Assembly: GCF_011742925.1 (NCBI RefSeq)
Contig: NZ_WAEL01000009.1
Span: 186,001 to 250,000, forward strand
Reading direction: 5' to 3'
Source: Fibrivirga algicola
GTDB taxonomy: Bacteria; Bacteroidota; Bacteroidia; Cytophagales; Spirosomataceae
DNA: 64,000 nt
Shown here: positions 46,089-55,518 of the stretch, piece after piece
How positions within the stretch are numbered: position 1 is the first letter of the stretch
Layout: each line of letters opens with the position of its first letter
Program-made: the position numbers and the translations under genes
The notes under the pieces: generated by a model
The model's input: the letters and a program-made list of their open reading frames with translations, nothing else
Databases searched by the model: none
Told to the model about the DNA's origin: nothing

Positions 46089-48542
46089 ATGCAAGGATAT
46101 CGGGGCGGCAATCGTCAGCACGTAAGGATAACGTACCTGATCGGGTTGTGGTTGACCTGTTTATCCACCTTCACCTGGGCGCAACGCCTGCCCGACCAAC
46201 CATCGCTGACCTGGTACGTCCCCAAATCACCGGTCTATCGGGGCATAGCGACTAGTCAGCTGGTTGAGTATACTTCGCTGACTGAGCTGACCGAAAAGCT
46301 AGTGAAGCAGGGAGAGAAACCTTATCATTTGACGCTACAGGTAGAAAAAAACACCGCCGACTGGCCGCTTTTGCAGCGTCTTGCTTCCCCTACCAGCCTG
46401 GCCATCGAACTGACCGACACCCTGATGGGCAACGAGCTAATGCCGATTCTGGCTGGCTGGACAAAGCTGGAGCGGCTGGACATCCGGTCGCTGGTCATGT
46501 CCCGGCCGGGCGTGAAGAATGGACCATCAGTTCTATTCAGGGGAAAGAGTGGCGAGGTTACGTTCTCGTTCAAGCCCGTGATGGCGCAGCTTTCCGGGGT
46601 TGGCTGGGACAAGCTTACTTCGGTCAGGCAGATAACCCTGGATAATAACATAAACCTCCCGCATGCCCTCAAGGCTCTCAAGGCGTTGCCTGCCCTGGAG
46701 TCGCTCGTTATTCAGCAGTATGCCTACGAGGCGAAACAGGATCTGTCGGCGCTGGCCGGATTAAGCAAGCTGACTGAATTGACCATTCTGGGGCAGGCAC
46801 GGGTAGCGCCTGAGGTGTTCAAAGGACTGATAAACCTGACGGCGCTAACGATTCACGACCCCAACCTGCCGGAGTTGAACGAAGGGTTAACGTACCTGAA
46901 AAAGCTGCGTCGGCTTGAGGTGCATTGCTTTCCGGCGAGCGAGCTTCGACTGGGTACGTTGCCCGCTCTGCTAGACCTCAGTATCCAGCAATTTCCGAAT
47001 CGGTCGGGGCTGGTACCCAACGACGCCCGGGCAGCCTCGCTGGCTAAACGGTCTGTTCGATCGCTGGACTCGACGCTGGCGGGCCTTACGTCGCTGCAAC
47101 GGGTACAGGTAGAGGGCCTGAAGCTGGAGTCGTTTCCGGCTAGTTTGCTGGCTAACAGGCAACTCGTTTTCTTATCGATGCCCGACGTTGACCTACCCGC
47201 ATTGCCCGCTAACCTCGACCAGTTGGCGGCGCTGGAAGAGCTGATCATCGACAACAATCCGTTGCACTCACTGCCTGCCGCCGTCTGTCGGCTGAGTCGC
47301 TTACGGGTATTAAGTGCCAGTAAATGCGAGTTGGAGGCCCTGCCCGACAATATTGGCCAGCTATCTTACCTGACCAACCTCTCGATTAACAGCAATCTGT
47401 TAGCGAGTCTGCCGGCCTCGATGGAGCAGCTGAAAAAGCTGCGGCAATTAAACGTATCCATGAATCAGTTAACGGCCCTGCCCGACTTTCTGGGTACGTT
47501 GCCTGCACTGGAAACGGTCGCTGCCTTTTGGAATCAGATCAGCCGGTTTCCGACGGGTATGACTCAGGTACGTGCGCTTTATCTGACAGATAATCAGATT
47601 GCAACGCTCCCGAAATCGCTGAGCCGGTTCAGGCGGTTGACTACCTTGCTACTCGATAATAATCCGTTGACGAGCCTGTCTGACGGTATCGGACAGCTCG
47701 ATTCGCTGGAGACGCTGGTGCTGGGCGGCAATCTGCTGACAGCCTTGCCCGATGCGATTGGCTCACTACGACGGTTGAGCCGCTTCACGCTTGGCCCGAA
47801 TCAGATTCGGGTGCTGCCAGCAGCCATCGGCGGGCTAACCTCACTGACCAGCGTCACGATCCGGCATAATCCCATCGAGCAATTGCCCGTCTCCATTCGC
47901 AACTGGCAGCAGCTAACTACGCTGGATCTGACGCTGCTGCAACTGGAATCGTTACCCGACGAGATTGGTCAATGGCAGCAGCTAACATCACTAAGTGTCG
48001 AGAGCGACCGTCTGCTGGTCTTACCCACCCCGCTCACCGACTGCCAGCAATTGACATACCTGTCCGTGACCGGCAGCCGCCTGATTGGCCTGCCAGAATC
48101 GCTGCATAAGCTGACCCAATTATCGACGTTGGCACTTGTTGGGCGAAGCGACTCACTAACGGGGCATGGGCTGGGGCGGGTGATGATGCTCCCCGCGCGT
48201 ATTGCCTCCTGCAAGGCGCTGGTTGATCTGACGATGCAGCACCAGCAGCAGTTCGATGGGGTTGAAAGCCTGCAACTAATGGCGGGAATGCCTGCCCTTC
48301 ACCGTATTGCATTCGTCAACTGCGGCTTTACCGATCTGGCGGGTGTATCGTGGAAAAACCTGCTGATGTCAACGTTGAATCTGTCGCAAAACCGTTTCAG
48401 CCAGTTGTCGTCGGCCCTGCTGGAGGCGCCCAATCTGGAGCAGGCCAATTTTTCAGAAACCAACCTGCCCGCGCACCTGAACCGGTCTTTTTTCAGACGA
48501 ACAGAACTGGCAGAAGCGCTCAAACTGGTAATAGACCGCTAA
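46089..48542 (+). CDS. Large secreted leucine-rich-repeat protein (first of two)
   Basis: 817 residues. A signal peptide follows a 14-residue basic start (ITYLIGLWLTCLSTFTWAQ). The rest is nearly all leucine-rich repeats of about 23 residues with the bacterial pattern LxxLxxLxLxxNxLxxLPxxI (for example LEELIIDNNPLHSLPAAV, LRQLNVSMNQLTALPDFL, LETLVLGGNLLTALPDAI). No enzyme domain, anchor or T9SS sorting domain is recognised at the C-terminus. Leucine-rich-repeat solenoids bind protein or glycan partners. The next gene, 139 bases downstream, is a longer relative, so the pair arose by duplication. Its ligand is unknown. Confidence 0.85.
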   Translation: MQGYRGGNRQHVRITYLIGLWLTCLSTFTWAQRLPDQPSLTWYVPKSPVYRGIATSQLVEYTSLTELTEKLVKQGEKPYHLTLQVEKNTADWPLLQRLASPTSLAIELTDTLMGNELMPILAGWTKLERLDIRSLVMSRPGVKNGPSVLFRGKSGEVTFSFKPVMAQLSGVGWDKLTSVRQITLDNNINLPHALKALKALPALESLVIQQYAYEAKQDLSALAGLSKLTELTILGQARVAPEVFKGLINLTALTIHDPNLPELNEGLTYLKKLRRLEVHCFPASELRLGTLPALLDLSIQQFPNRSGLVPNDARAASLAKRSVRSLDSTLAGLTSLQRVQVEGLKLESFPASLLANRQLVFLSMPDVDLPALPANLDQLAALEELIIDNNPLHSLPAAVCRLSRLRVLSASKCELEALPDNIGQLSYLTNLSINSNLLASLPASMEQLKKLRQLNVSMNQLTALPDFLGTLPALETVAAFWNQISRFPTGMTQVRALYLTDNQIATLPKSLSRFRRLTTLLLDNNPLTSLSDGIGQLDSLETLVLGGNLLTALPDAIGSLRRLSRFTLGPNQIRVLPAAIGGLTSLTSVTIRHNPIEQLPVSIRNWQQLTTLDLTLLQLESLPDEIGQWQQLTSLSVESDRLLVLPTPLTDCQQLTYLSVTGSRLIGLPESLHKLTQLSTLALVGRSDSLTGHGLGRVMMLPARIASCKALVDLTMQHQQQFDGVESLQLMAGMPALHRIAFVNCGFTDLAGVSWKNLLMSTLNLSQNRFSQLSSALLEAPNLEQANFSETNLPAHLNRSFFRRTELAEALKLVIDR

Positions 48543-48681
48543 CGGAACCCGGGCTTAAGCCCGGACACCAGTATCGGAACGTACCTGTGGAAACGACACG
48601 ATCTTGACATCAATCAATGGATTTTGCCAGTGGATACCTCAACTTGCCACATCTGTTAACCTACTTACTCTCCCACATCGT

Positions 48682-51600
48682 ATGCTTCGTTGTTTACTTT
48701 TCTTTTGCCTCTTAATAGGCTCAAAAATTGCCGTTGGGCAAGGCAATTCAGGGAACCCCATCCCCGTTCGGCAAACCCGCTATTTCTCGCCGGAAGTAAT
48801 GCGGCCGGGGGCGAAAATTTCCGGTCAACCGGAGAATGAGTTCTTCAAAACGTACTCGAGCTGGGCGACACTGGCCGAACGGAGTCGCCAAACGGATATC
48901 CCCATCACGCTGTCGTTGACCCTCGATTCAACCAGCCGACGAGGCGACTGGACCAGCCTGCGCAACGTGCAGCATGTGCGCCAGCTGAATCTACGGTTTG
49001 CCACTCCGCTGACCCAAGCCCTGGCCGATTCCCTGTCACGGTCTTTGGCCAACTGGCCCGAGTTGGTCTTTATGAACGTAAGTACGGTTATGCCCCCGAA
49101 GTCTACCGGTAAGGAAACAATGCCCGCAATTGATGGTAGGCGAGGCGCTCAGTTGACAGCCTTGACGACGGCAACTCTCTCGTTCGATCAATTGGCGGCG
49201 AGCCTTCAGTGGTTGAGTCGGTGCCCATCGGTGAAGACATTGACGATTAGTGGTGGCATTGGGAGTGGGCCGTATGCGTTGCCACTAGAACTAAGGCAGT
49301 TAACGCAGCTCGAGTCGCTGACGCTGTACGGGAACATGGAAGGGGAAGACTTCGAGAAGGCGATGAGCGGGTTGACCAATCTGAAAGTGCTTCAACTTTA
49401 CACGTCCGGGGCTGGTAAACAGGTAGCCAGTATCGTGAAGCAACTGCCCAATTTACGGAGGCTTCACCTCCGTGTCGAGCCTCAGAAAGGTGGGTTTACC
49501 GGGTTGCGCCTCGGGCAGTTAGCCCATCTGGACACGCTGTACCTAGATGGCGCGCAAGGAACGTCAATCGCGATTGATTCCGTGCTGGCGGGCGTCACCT
49601 CGCTGAAACTGGTCGATCTGAGTCGGTGTGGGCAAACATCGCTAAACTGGCTGGCTAACAATCCGGACTTGCGCCGGGTAAGGCTGGCGGGCTGTCGGGT
49701 TCTGCCAACGGAGAAATCGTTGGCCAATCTGACGCAATTACAATCGCTTGCGATTGAGTATCCCGATTCATTGAGCCAATTTCCGGCATCGATTACCACC
49801 CTGCCCAGACTGCTCGATCTGCGGATCGACGGTAGCAGTATTACGGCGTTACCTGCCTCGATCGGGGCCATGACCTCATTGACGGCCCTATCGGTAAACG
49901 GTAGCAAACTGCGCGCACTACCGGCAGAAATTGGTAACCTGACGGCCCTCAGGATGGTAGCTATATCGGGTACGTCTATTGAATCATTGCCCGCCAGCTT
50001 CGCTCAACTTACCAATCTGACGGACCTCTACCTGGCCTCGAATAAGCTAACAAGCTTGCCGCCGGGCCTGGGTCGTTTACGACTGTTGCGGAACCTGAAC
50101 GTAACGCAGAACAGGCTCATCACCTTGCCCGCCGATATTGGGCAATGCCGGGCGTTGACGTCGCTATCGCTCGACGTTAACCCACTGCTGGCAAGCTTAC
50201 CGGCGTCGATCGGTGAGCTAAAATCGCTGACGATGCTGGGGCTCCAAAAAACCCGGCTGAGTGCATTACCGGCCACCTTGGGCAACCTAACCGAACTAAA
50301 CAGGCTGTCGGTGTCTGGTGGGCAGTTATCGTCGCTCCCGGAATCGCTGGGAAACTGCCAGAAACTGCAATTTCTGTCTATTGCCGATAGTACGCTCGCT
50401 GTATTGCCAGCCAGTTTTTCTAACCTGAAAAACCTGGAGACGCTCACCCTCGAGCTGCCGCAACTGCGCCTGCTGCCGTCCGGTCTAACTGATTTTGTTC
50501 GCTTACGTATGATGAACCTTGTAATACCACAATTGGTGGTACTACCTGAAGAGTTAGGAAAACTGGTCAATCTAGCCAACTTGTCGGTAAAGAGCAGTAA
50601 GCTACTTGGCCTGCCCACCAGCATTGGTCGACTGGCGAAACTGGAATACTTTGTGCTGGATGGCGGCGTCGAGCCGATTACGAATAAATCGCTGGGCATG
50701 CTGGAGCAACTCCCCGACAGTCTGGCCCGTTGCGGAAAGCTGCGTATCCTTAGCATTAGAAATCAACTCGCGTTCGACGGGGCCGACGCAATCCAGAAAA
50801 TCACGTCGCTGCTTGACCTGACCAGCCTTCAGCTTGACCACTGTGGCATTGATCGCCTCACTGATATTGACTGGAAGACGGTGAAGCTCCGCCAACTGTC
50901 GATGAGTCAAAACAGTTTGCGCGACGTACCTGAGGCCATTCTCGACGCGCCGCAGCTTGAGCAGGTTAATTTGAGTTACAACTACCCACTGCCTAAAGCA
51001 CTCAACCAGAGTTTCTGGAATAAAGAAATGCTCAGGACAGCCTTTACCGAAGCCCGTTTGGCCAGCGGCTCGTTGCCCACCGATAAGCCCGACGCCCGGA
51101 TTATGCAGGCCTATATGAACGCGGCGATGCGGCAGGTGCAGCAGCGAAACTGGGGCGAAACCTTCGCCAATTTTGACAAGGCTGTTCTCGTCGCGCCCGA
51201 CTCGCTGAAGGCGCTTCCGTTCGCGCAACGGGCCGAACTGTACCTGTTCCGGAAAGAGTACGCCCTGGCCGTTGCCGATCTGGAAAACGCTATTTCGTTT
51301 GCCCCTAAACTGAAACGTAGTGCGATGACCAACAATATGTCGATCAACATGGTGGTGATGGACCGGCAAGCCACAATGATTGCCCAATGGTGGGGGCGAC
51401 TCGGAACCGCCCGTTTGGCGCTCGGCCAGTATGAAAAAGCACTGGCTGACCTGGATAAGGCGATTAGCCTGCTGCCCAGCGAAGAGAATTCGGCTGTCCG
51501 GGCCACGTTTTACATTGAGCGGGGCAAGGCCAACGCCAGCCTCGACCGAACTGCTGCAGCAAAAGCCAGCCTGAGTAAAGCCAACGAGGTATACACAGCC

Positions 51601-52005
51601 ATGGTCGCGGCCAGTCCGGGTGAACGCCTGACCGAAGTGGAGCTGGCCATTCTGACTAACCAGCCCGAAAAAGCAACGGCCGCACTGGCGCAGTACCGAA
51701 AATACTTTGCAAAAGATGGCCTGATGGGAAAGCCGGGCAATACGTTCGGAATGAATCTGGGCGGCTACACTACTCTACAGGAGTACCTGGCTACCTGCAT
51801 CGCCGTTATCAACGGCAGCCAAACGCCGGAACAGGCCCAGACCTCGCTGACAACGTACCTGAAGGCATCGCCCGAGCGTATATACAACTGGAGCTTCGAC
51901 CTGTTCGAGACCATGCTGCCCCGGATCGGGTTACCGGCCGACAAGGTTGCCGCGTTGAGTGCGCTCACAAAGCTGACCAAAGAGCAGGCCGTAAAAGTGG
52001 AATAG
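48682..52005 (+). CDS. Large secreted leucine-rich-repeat protein with C-terminal TPR region (second of two)
   Basis: 1107 residues from the ATG at 48682 (MLRCLLFFCLLIG), which opens a signal peptide ending near AVGQG; an in-frame start at 48604 adds 26 residues and is less likely. Residues about 70-790 are leucine-rich repeats like those of the preceding gene (LTDLYLASNKLTSLPPGL, LTMLGLQKTRLSALPATL). Residues about 820-960 carry TPR-like helices (FANFDKAVLVAPDSLKALPF, QYEKALADLDKAISLLPS), a part the first paralogue lacks. The final 120 residues are helical. Both are exported and probably scaffold or recognition proteins. Its stop is 10 bases from the converging glycosyltransferase gene. Confidence 0.85.
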   Translation: MLRCLLFFCLLIGSKIAVGQGNSGNPIPVRQTRYFSPEVMRPGAKISGQPENEFFKTYSSWATLAERSRQTDIPITLSLTLDSTSRRGDWTSLRNVQHVRQLNLRFATPLTQALADSLSRSLANWPELVFMNVSTVMPPKSTGKETMPAIDGRRGAQLTALTTATLSFDQLAASLQWLSRCPSVKTLTISGGIGSGPYALPLELRQLTQLESLTLYGNMEGEDFEKAMSGLTNLKVLQLYTSGAGKQVASIVKQLPNLRRLHLRVEPQKGGFTGLRLGQLAHLDTLYLDGAQGTSIAIDSVLAGVTSLKLVDLSRCGQTSLNWLANNPDLRRVRLAGCRVLPTEKSLANLTQLQSLAIEYPDSLSQFPASITTLPRLLDLRIDGSSITALPASIGAMTSLTALSVNGSKLRALPAEIGNLTALRMVAISGTSIESLPASFAQLTNLTDLYLASNKLTSLPPGLGRLRLLRNLNVTQNRLITLPADIGQCRALTSLSLDVNPLLASLPASIGELKSLTMLGLQKTRLSALPATLGNLTELNRLSVSGGQLSSLPESLGNCQKLQFLSIADSTLAVLPASFSNLKNLETLTLELPQLRLLPSGLTDFVRLRMMNLVIPQLVVLPEELGKLVNLANLSVKSSKLLGLPTSIGRLAKLEYFVLDGGVEPITNKSLGMLEQLPDSLARCGKLRILSIRNQLAFDGADAIQKITSLLDLTSLQLDHCGIDRLTDIDWKTVKLRQLSMSQNSLRDVPEAILDAPQLEQVNLSYNYPLPKALNQSFWNKEMLRTAFTEARLASGSLPTDKPDARIMQAYMNAAMRQVQQRNWGETFANFDKAVLVAPDSLKALPFAQRAELYLFRKEYALAVADLENAISFAPKLKRSAMTNNMSINMVVMDRQATMIAQWWGRLGTARLALGQYEKALADLDKAISLLPSEENSAVRATFYIERGKANASLDRTAAAKASLSKANEVYTAMVAASPGERLTEVELAILTNQPEKATAALAQYRKYFAKDGLMGKPGNTFGMNLGGYTTLQEYLATCIAVINGSQTPEQAQTSLTTYLKASPERIYNWSFDLFETMLPRIGLPADKVAALSALTKLTKEQAVKVE

Positions 52006-52015
52006 GCCGTTGCTG

Positions 52016-53941
52016 CTAGGGCAACGTTCTCAGTACCGCGTCGATGGGCTGGCCCAGGGTTTTGGCCTGTTGGGCGTGCTTACGAGCGTCGGCAATCCGG
52101 TTCATCCTGATGAGCGCGTAGCAGGCGTATACATGCGCCGGGCCGTTGGCGGCGTCGAGGGCAATGGCCTGCTCACAGGTTGAAACGGCCTCGGTATACT
52201 GTCGGTTTTGCAGGTACGTAGCGCCCAGGTTGGTCAAAAACTGAGCGTTGGCCGGGCTGCGGGCAATGGCCTTCTTGTAGAACCGAATGGCTTCGGGGTA
52301 TTGCTGATTCGTGAAGTAGGCCGCCCCCAGATTGGCCAGTGTATTCAGGTACGTCGAGTCGAGGCGGTAGGCGCGTTCCAGGTACGTGATGGCTGTTGCG
52401 GGTTGGTTTTTACCCACCAGGGCAGTGCCCTTGATGGTCAGGGCCACCGTATTGTCTGGATTCCGGGTCAGCAGAAAATCCGCGTCGGCTTCGGCCTCGG
52501 CGGGTCGGTTCAGCTTCGAGAGCAGGTAGGCCCGGTTGGCGCGGAACAGTGGTTTCGGGTCATGTTGCACGGCGCGGTTGTAGTCGGCCAGGGCCTCGTC
52601 GAGCCGGTCGGTCTGCTCGTAGTACAACGCCCGGTTGCTGAAGGCCGTAGCCGAGGTGGGTTGTGTTTTCAGCACGTCGGTCCAGAGTGTTTCCGAGCTT
52701 TGCCAGACCGCAATGCGCTGCACCGTAAGCCAGACAAAGGCAATGGTGAACAGTCCTGCCAGCGCCAGTCCAGCCTGTTTCCAGTTCCGTTCGCGAAGGG
52801 TATCAAGCGTGGTGGCGGCGGCGAAAAACAACCCAATGTAGGCAATGTACGTGTATCGGTCGGCATAGGCGGCACTACCCACAGCCTTGATCAACTGCAG
52901 AGTCAGAGCCAGGTTGGCGATGAAAAAGACCAGTCCGAAAAACCAGAGCGCCGACCGTCGGTAGAGCCACACCAGTCCGGCAAGTACCCCAACGCTCAAC
53001 AGGGTATACACGAGAAACAGCCCCGGAAAAGCCTCGCCTGCCTTAGGTCGGATATAGAGCGCCGACAGGTCGAGCGGCCAGATGACTTTGAGGAATGAAC
53101 TGATCAGCGCGTAGCCTCCCAACTGGGTACGTTCCCAGAGTGAGTATTCGTCGTTGATCGCCTGCGCCGACGCCTGGGCCGTGAGGGTGCGGTAAGCAAA
53201 ATAAGCGGATACCACAAAAAACGGAATGGTTGGCAGCCACGCCTTAACCGAGAACGTGCGCCGATGCCAGTACGTGAGCAGCACGAGCACAATCGGCAGA
53301 ATAACTGCGGCGGGCTTCGACAGGTTGGCCAATACGCCGCACAGTAGGCTCAGCCCGAGATACAGCCCGTTGCGCCCGCTCAGGTACGCCCAGTAGCTAA
53401 TCAGCGAAAGCAGGAAGAAAAAGCTGTAGAGTACGTCTTTCCGTTCGGCCACCCACGCCACCGATTCGACATGCATGGGGTGAATACCGAACCAAAGTGC
53501 CACCAGAAAAGCGACCAGTTTTCGGCCTGCTGATAGTTGCCAGCAGAGCCCGAACACCAGCCCCACGTTCAGTACATGGAGCAGCAAGTTGGTGCGGTGA
53601 AACTGCGCGGGATCGAGCCCGGCCAGGGCATAATCGGCGCTGAGCGAGAGCAGGGTGAGCGGATGCCGGTTTCCTGAGATAATGGCGTTGAAATAAGCCG
53701 GGAGAGAATTTTTGCTGACATCGAGCAGGGGGTTATTGGTCAGGTAATCAGGATCGTCCCAGTTCGTGAAGCCGTTGCGTAGCGATGGCAGGTACACAAG
53801 GATGGTAATGAGCAGCGCGGCTGCCAGGTACCAATACCACGCCAGCGAACTGTGGGCTGGGGCAGTCGGGCTAGCCGGTGCAGGCGGGGTAATCGGGGCG
53901 TGCTGCTGCGATGAAGGCCGGGCGGCTGAACGTGTTTTCAT
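52016..53941 (-). CDS. TMTC-like GT-C glycosyltransferase with C-terminal TPR repeats
   Basis: 641 residues from the ATG at 53941 (MKTRSAARPSSQQ); a TTG ten codons earlier is rejected. A Pro/Ala-rich cytoplasmic tail leads into about ten or more membrane segments. The first periplasmic loop has the acidic GT-C motif NWDDPDY (D62, D63, D65), and HPMHVESVAWVAERKDVLY matches the loop conserved in the TMTC/PMT-like group. TPR repeats follow (about 430-640: ALADYNRAVQHDPKPLF, AIRFYKKAIARSPANAQFL). Eukaryotic TMTC proteins O-mannosylate cadherins; bacterial homologues are mostly untested. A role in protein O-glycosylation is inferred, and the two exported repeat proteins next door are conceivable substrates. 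Confidence 0.85.
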   Translation of the reverse strand: MKTRSAARPSSQQHAPITPPAPASPTAPAHSSLAWYWYLAAALLITILVYLPSLRNGFTNWDDPDYLTNNPLLDVSKNSLPAYFNAIISGNRHPLTLLSLSADYALAGLDPAQFHRTNLLLHVLNVGLVFGLCWQLSAGRKLVAFLVALWFGIHPMHVESVAWVAERKDVLYSFFFLLSLISYWAYLSGRNGLYLGLSLLCGVLANLSKPAAVILPIVLVLLTYWHRRTFSVKAWLPTIPFFVVSAYFAYRTLTAQASAQAINDEYSLWERTQLGGYALISSFLKVIWPLDLSALYIRPKAGEAFPGLFLVYTLLSVGVLAGLVWLYRRSALWFFGLVFFIANLALTLQLIKAVGSAAYADRYTYIAYIGLFFAAATTLDTLRERNWKQAGLALAGLFTIAFVWLTVQRIAVWQSSETLWTDVLKTQPTSATAFSNRALYYEQTDRLDEALADYNRAVQHDPKPLFRANRAYLLSKLNRPAEAEADADFLLTRNPDNTVALTIKGTALVGKNQPATAITYLERAYRLDSTYLNTLANLGAAYFTNQQYPEAIRFYKKAIARSPANAQFLTNLGATYLQNRQYTEAVSTCEQAIALDAANGPAHVYACYALIRMNRIADARKHAQQAKTLGQPIDAVLRTLP

Positions 53942-54063
53942 GGTGGGTTGGGTTTGCCTTCCTACAAACAAGTTGCGTGCCAGTCGCCAGTCTTCGCTAA
54001 GGATGCATAACTATACGGTCGGTTGATGCGTTGAGTGAGTGGCTTTGTTCATATCATACGTTT

Positions 54064-54789
54064 ATGAAAACGATTCTTTTTCCAACCGATCTCTTCGACC
54101 AATCGTCGTCGACACTCACTTATTTACACCTGATGGCCCGCGCCTGGGAGGCACGCGTTATAGTATTGCACGTGTATCAACCAGTCATCGCCGACACCTC
54201 ACTGCCTACCTTCGCTGATCCGGGGGTAGGGTCACTGGCCACGCTTGATCTGGAGACGATCAGTCAAAAGCACCTCAATACGCTTGTTGAGAAGTTTCAA
54301 AACGAGGGACTCAACGCCGTGGGCGAATGGCGGGTAGGCGATGTCGAAAGCAGCATTGTCGAGGCTGCCCGTGAATTTGCGCCCGACCTGCTGATTACCC
54401 AACGCAGTACCGTTGCCACGTTTTTTGACCGCATGGCGGGTAGTGCTGCCGACGACGTAGCGCGGTTGGCACCCTGCCCGGTTCTGTTTATTCCGGACAA
54501 TGAAAAGGGGGTAACCAGATCGGCTGTTGCGTTTCGATCGGTGGCCTATGTGTTACAACAGCACATTACCCAGCAGATGGTGACCGACCAGACCGCCGCT
54601 ATCGTCGACGCTTTTGATGCGCACCTGACGGTGATCACTCCCGAGCAGATCGACGAAAACAAACCTGATCTATTCATAATTCAGCGAAAAGAAACGGGTT
54701 TTCTGGGCGGCCTGATGGGGTCAGATCCAACCGAGAAACTACTGTCGACCTCCGAAGTGCCAGTTCTGGTGTGCCACGTGGCGGAGTAA
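54064..54789 (+). CDS. Universal stress protein family
   Basis: 241 residues from the ATG at 54064 (MKTILFPTDLFDQSS). The first 140 residues form a complete UspA domain: the ILFPTD strand with the ATP-pocket Asp, VIVLHVYQP, and a late RMAGSAADDVARLAPCPVLFIP that corresponds to the GxxGS ATP loop and final strand. The last 100 residues look like a shortened second Usp domain (LFIIQRKE, ... KLLSTSEVPVLVCHV). Such two-domain forms are common in Bacteroidota. It is cytoplasmic and monocistronic, ending at a very strong hairpin. Confidence 0.88.
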   Translation: MKTILFPTDLFDQSSSTLTYLHLMARAWEARVIVLHVYQPVIADTSLPTFADPGVGSLATLDLETISQKHLNTLVEKFQNEGLNAVGEWRVGDVESSIVEAAREFAPDLLITQRSTVATFFDRMAGSAADDVARLAPCPVLFIPDNEKGVTRSAVAFRSVAYVLQQHITQQMVTDQTAAIVDAFDAHLTVITPEQIDENKPDLFIIQRKETGFLGGLMGSDPTEKLLSTSEVPVLVCHVAE

Positions 54790-54810
54790 CAGGTACGTTT
54801 TCATCCGGCA

Positions 54811-54858
54811 CCCATCAAAAAAGCCGCGTCCTGAGCAGGACGCGGCTTTTTTGATGGG
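54811..54858. terminator. Perfect 22-bp bidirectional terminator
   Basis: Arms 54811-54832 and 54837-54858 are exact complements over 22 bases (GC-rich core GCCGCGTCCT, outer CCCATC and a six-A/six-T segment) with a 4-base loop. It is symmetric, so both the universal stress protein gene and the converging DUF4494 gene end here. Confidence 0.93.
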
Positions 54859-54867
54859 TAGTCCGAC

Positions 54868-55389
54868 TTAGACGGCGGCAGCTTCTACCTGGGCGAGGGG
54901 CTTCAGGTTAGCCGGAATTTCGGGTTCCAGGGCGTCGTGGGGCACTACTTCCAGAATCGGTGTGAGGTTGATGTCGGTGATTTCGACCGGCACCAGCATC
55001 GAACTGAGGTTGTCGACCAGGCGTTGGTGTGCTTCGCGCAGGTTCGAGCCGTTGATGAGCATTGTGCTGAGCACCTTCTTGGCGCGGCCTTTGTCATCTT
55101 CGGTCATGTAATACGTTTTGCACTTATACCAATTGTCGCCACCCTCCACATGGAAAACGTCGCTCAGGCGCATGGGCCGAATGGCCGTTATCTCAAAGTC
55201 GGGCGTGTTGTCGGCCACGATGCGATACAAACGGGCTTCGGCATCGGTATATGAAACGGCATCAATCAGGTACGTTTCATTGATGGTCTTCATTTTCGGC
55301 GCTTCAGCAGAGCCTTCATTGCGGGTATCAACGGCGGCTGAATCGTCGGTTTGTTGGTAGCGTATTTTGCCGATAAACCAGGTTGGCAT
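54868..55389 (-). CDS. DUF4494 domain protein
   Basis: 173 residues. The opening MPTWFIGKIRY, the central ETYLIDAVSYTDAEARLY, the NWYKCKTYYMTEDDKGRAKK block and DITDINLTPI-like C-terminal strand (VEITDINLTPILEVV) are characteristic of DUF4494, a cytoplasmic family confined largely to Bacteroidota. Function is unknown; in many genomes it lies near DNA or nucleotide genes, but no such link is seen here. A hairpin at 55436-55487 separates it from the PspC gene upstream on the same strand. Confidence 0.88.
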   Translation of the reverse strand: MPTWFIGKIRYQQTDDSAAVDTRNEGSAEAPKMKTINETYLIDAVSYTDAEARLYRIVADNTPDFEITAIRPMRLSDVFHVEGGDNWYKCKTYYMTEDDKGRAKKVLSTMLINGSNLREAHQRLVDNLSSMLVPVEITDINLTPILEVVPHDALEPEIPANLKPLAQVEAAAV

Positions 55390-55435
55390 GAGTCAGTATC
55401 AATTAACAGTTAACAATTAGCAGTTATCAATAAAC

Positions 55436-55487
55436 ACGTATCAATCGCTCCGCCAACTCATAAAGTCAGGCGAAGCGATTGATACGT
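55436..55487 (-). terminator. Hairpin terminator after the PspC-domain gene
   Basis: Perfect 14-base arms ACGTATCAATCGCT (55436-55449) and its complement (55474-55487); after one mismatch, four more pairs (CGCC/GGCG) extend the stem inward. It lies 32-83 bases past the minus-strand stop at 55519. Confidence 0.75.
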
Positions 55488-55518
55488 ATTCGTTGGCACT
55501 TGTTTATTGTAAAGGTAC

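Noticed and set aside
50602-51387. Minus-strand open frame of 261 codons in the second leucine-rich-repeat gene
   Set aside because: Antisense shadow; the plus strand has regular repeats throughout.
46089-52005. Possible DNA-level tandem repeats in the leucine-rich-repeat genes
   Set aside because: The repeats are conserved as protein pattern only; neighbouring units differ strongly in DNA, so they are not recent tandem duplications.
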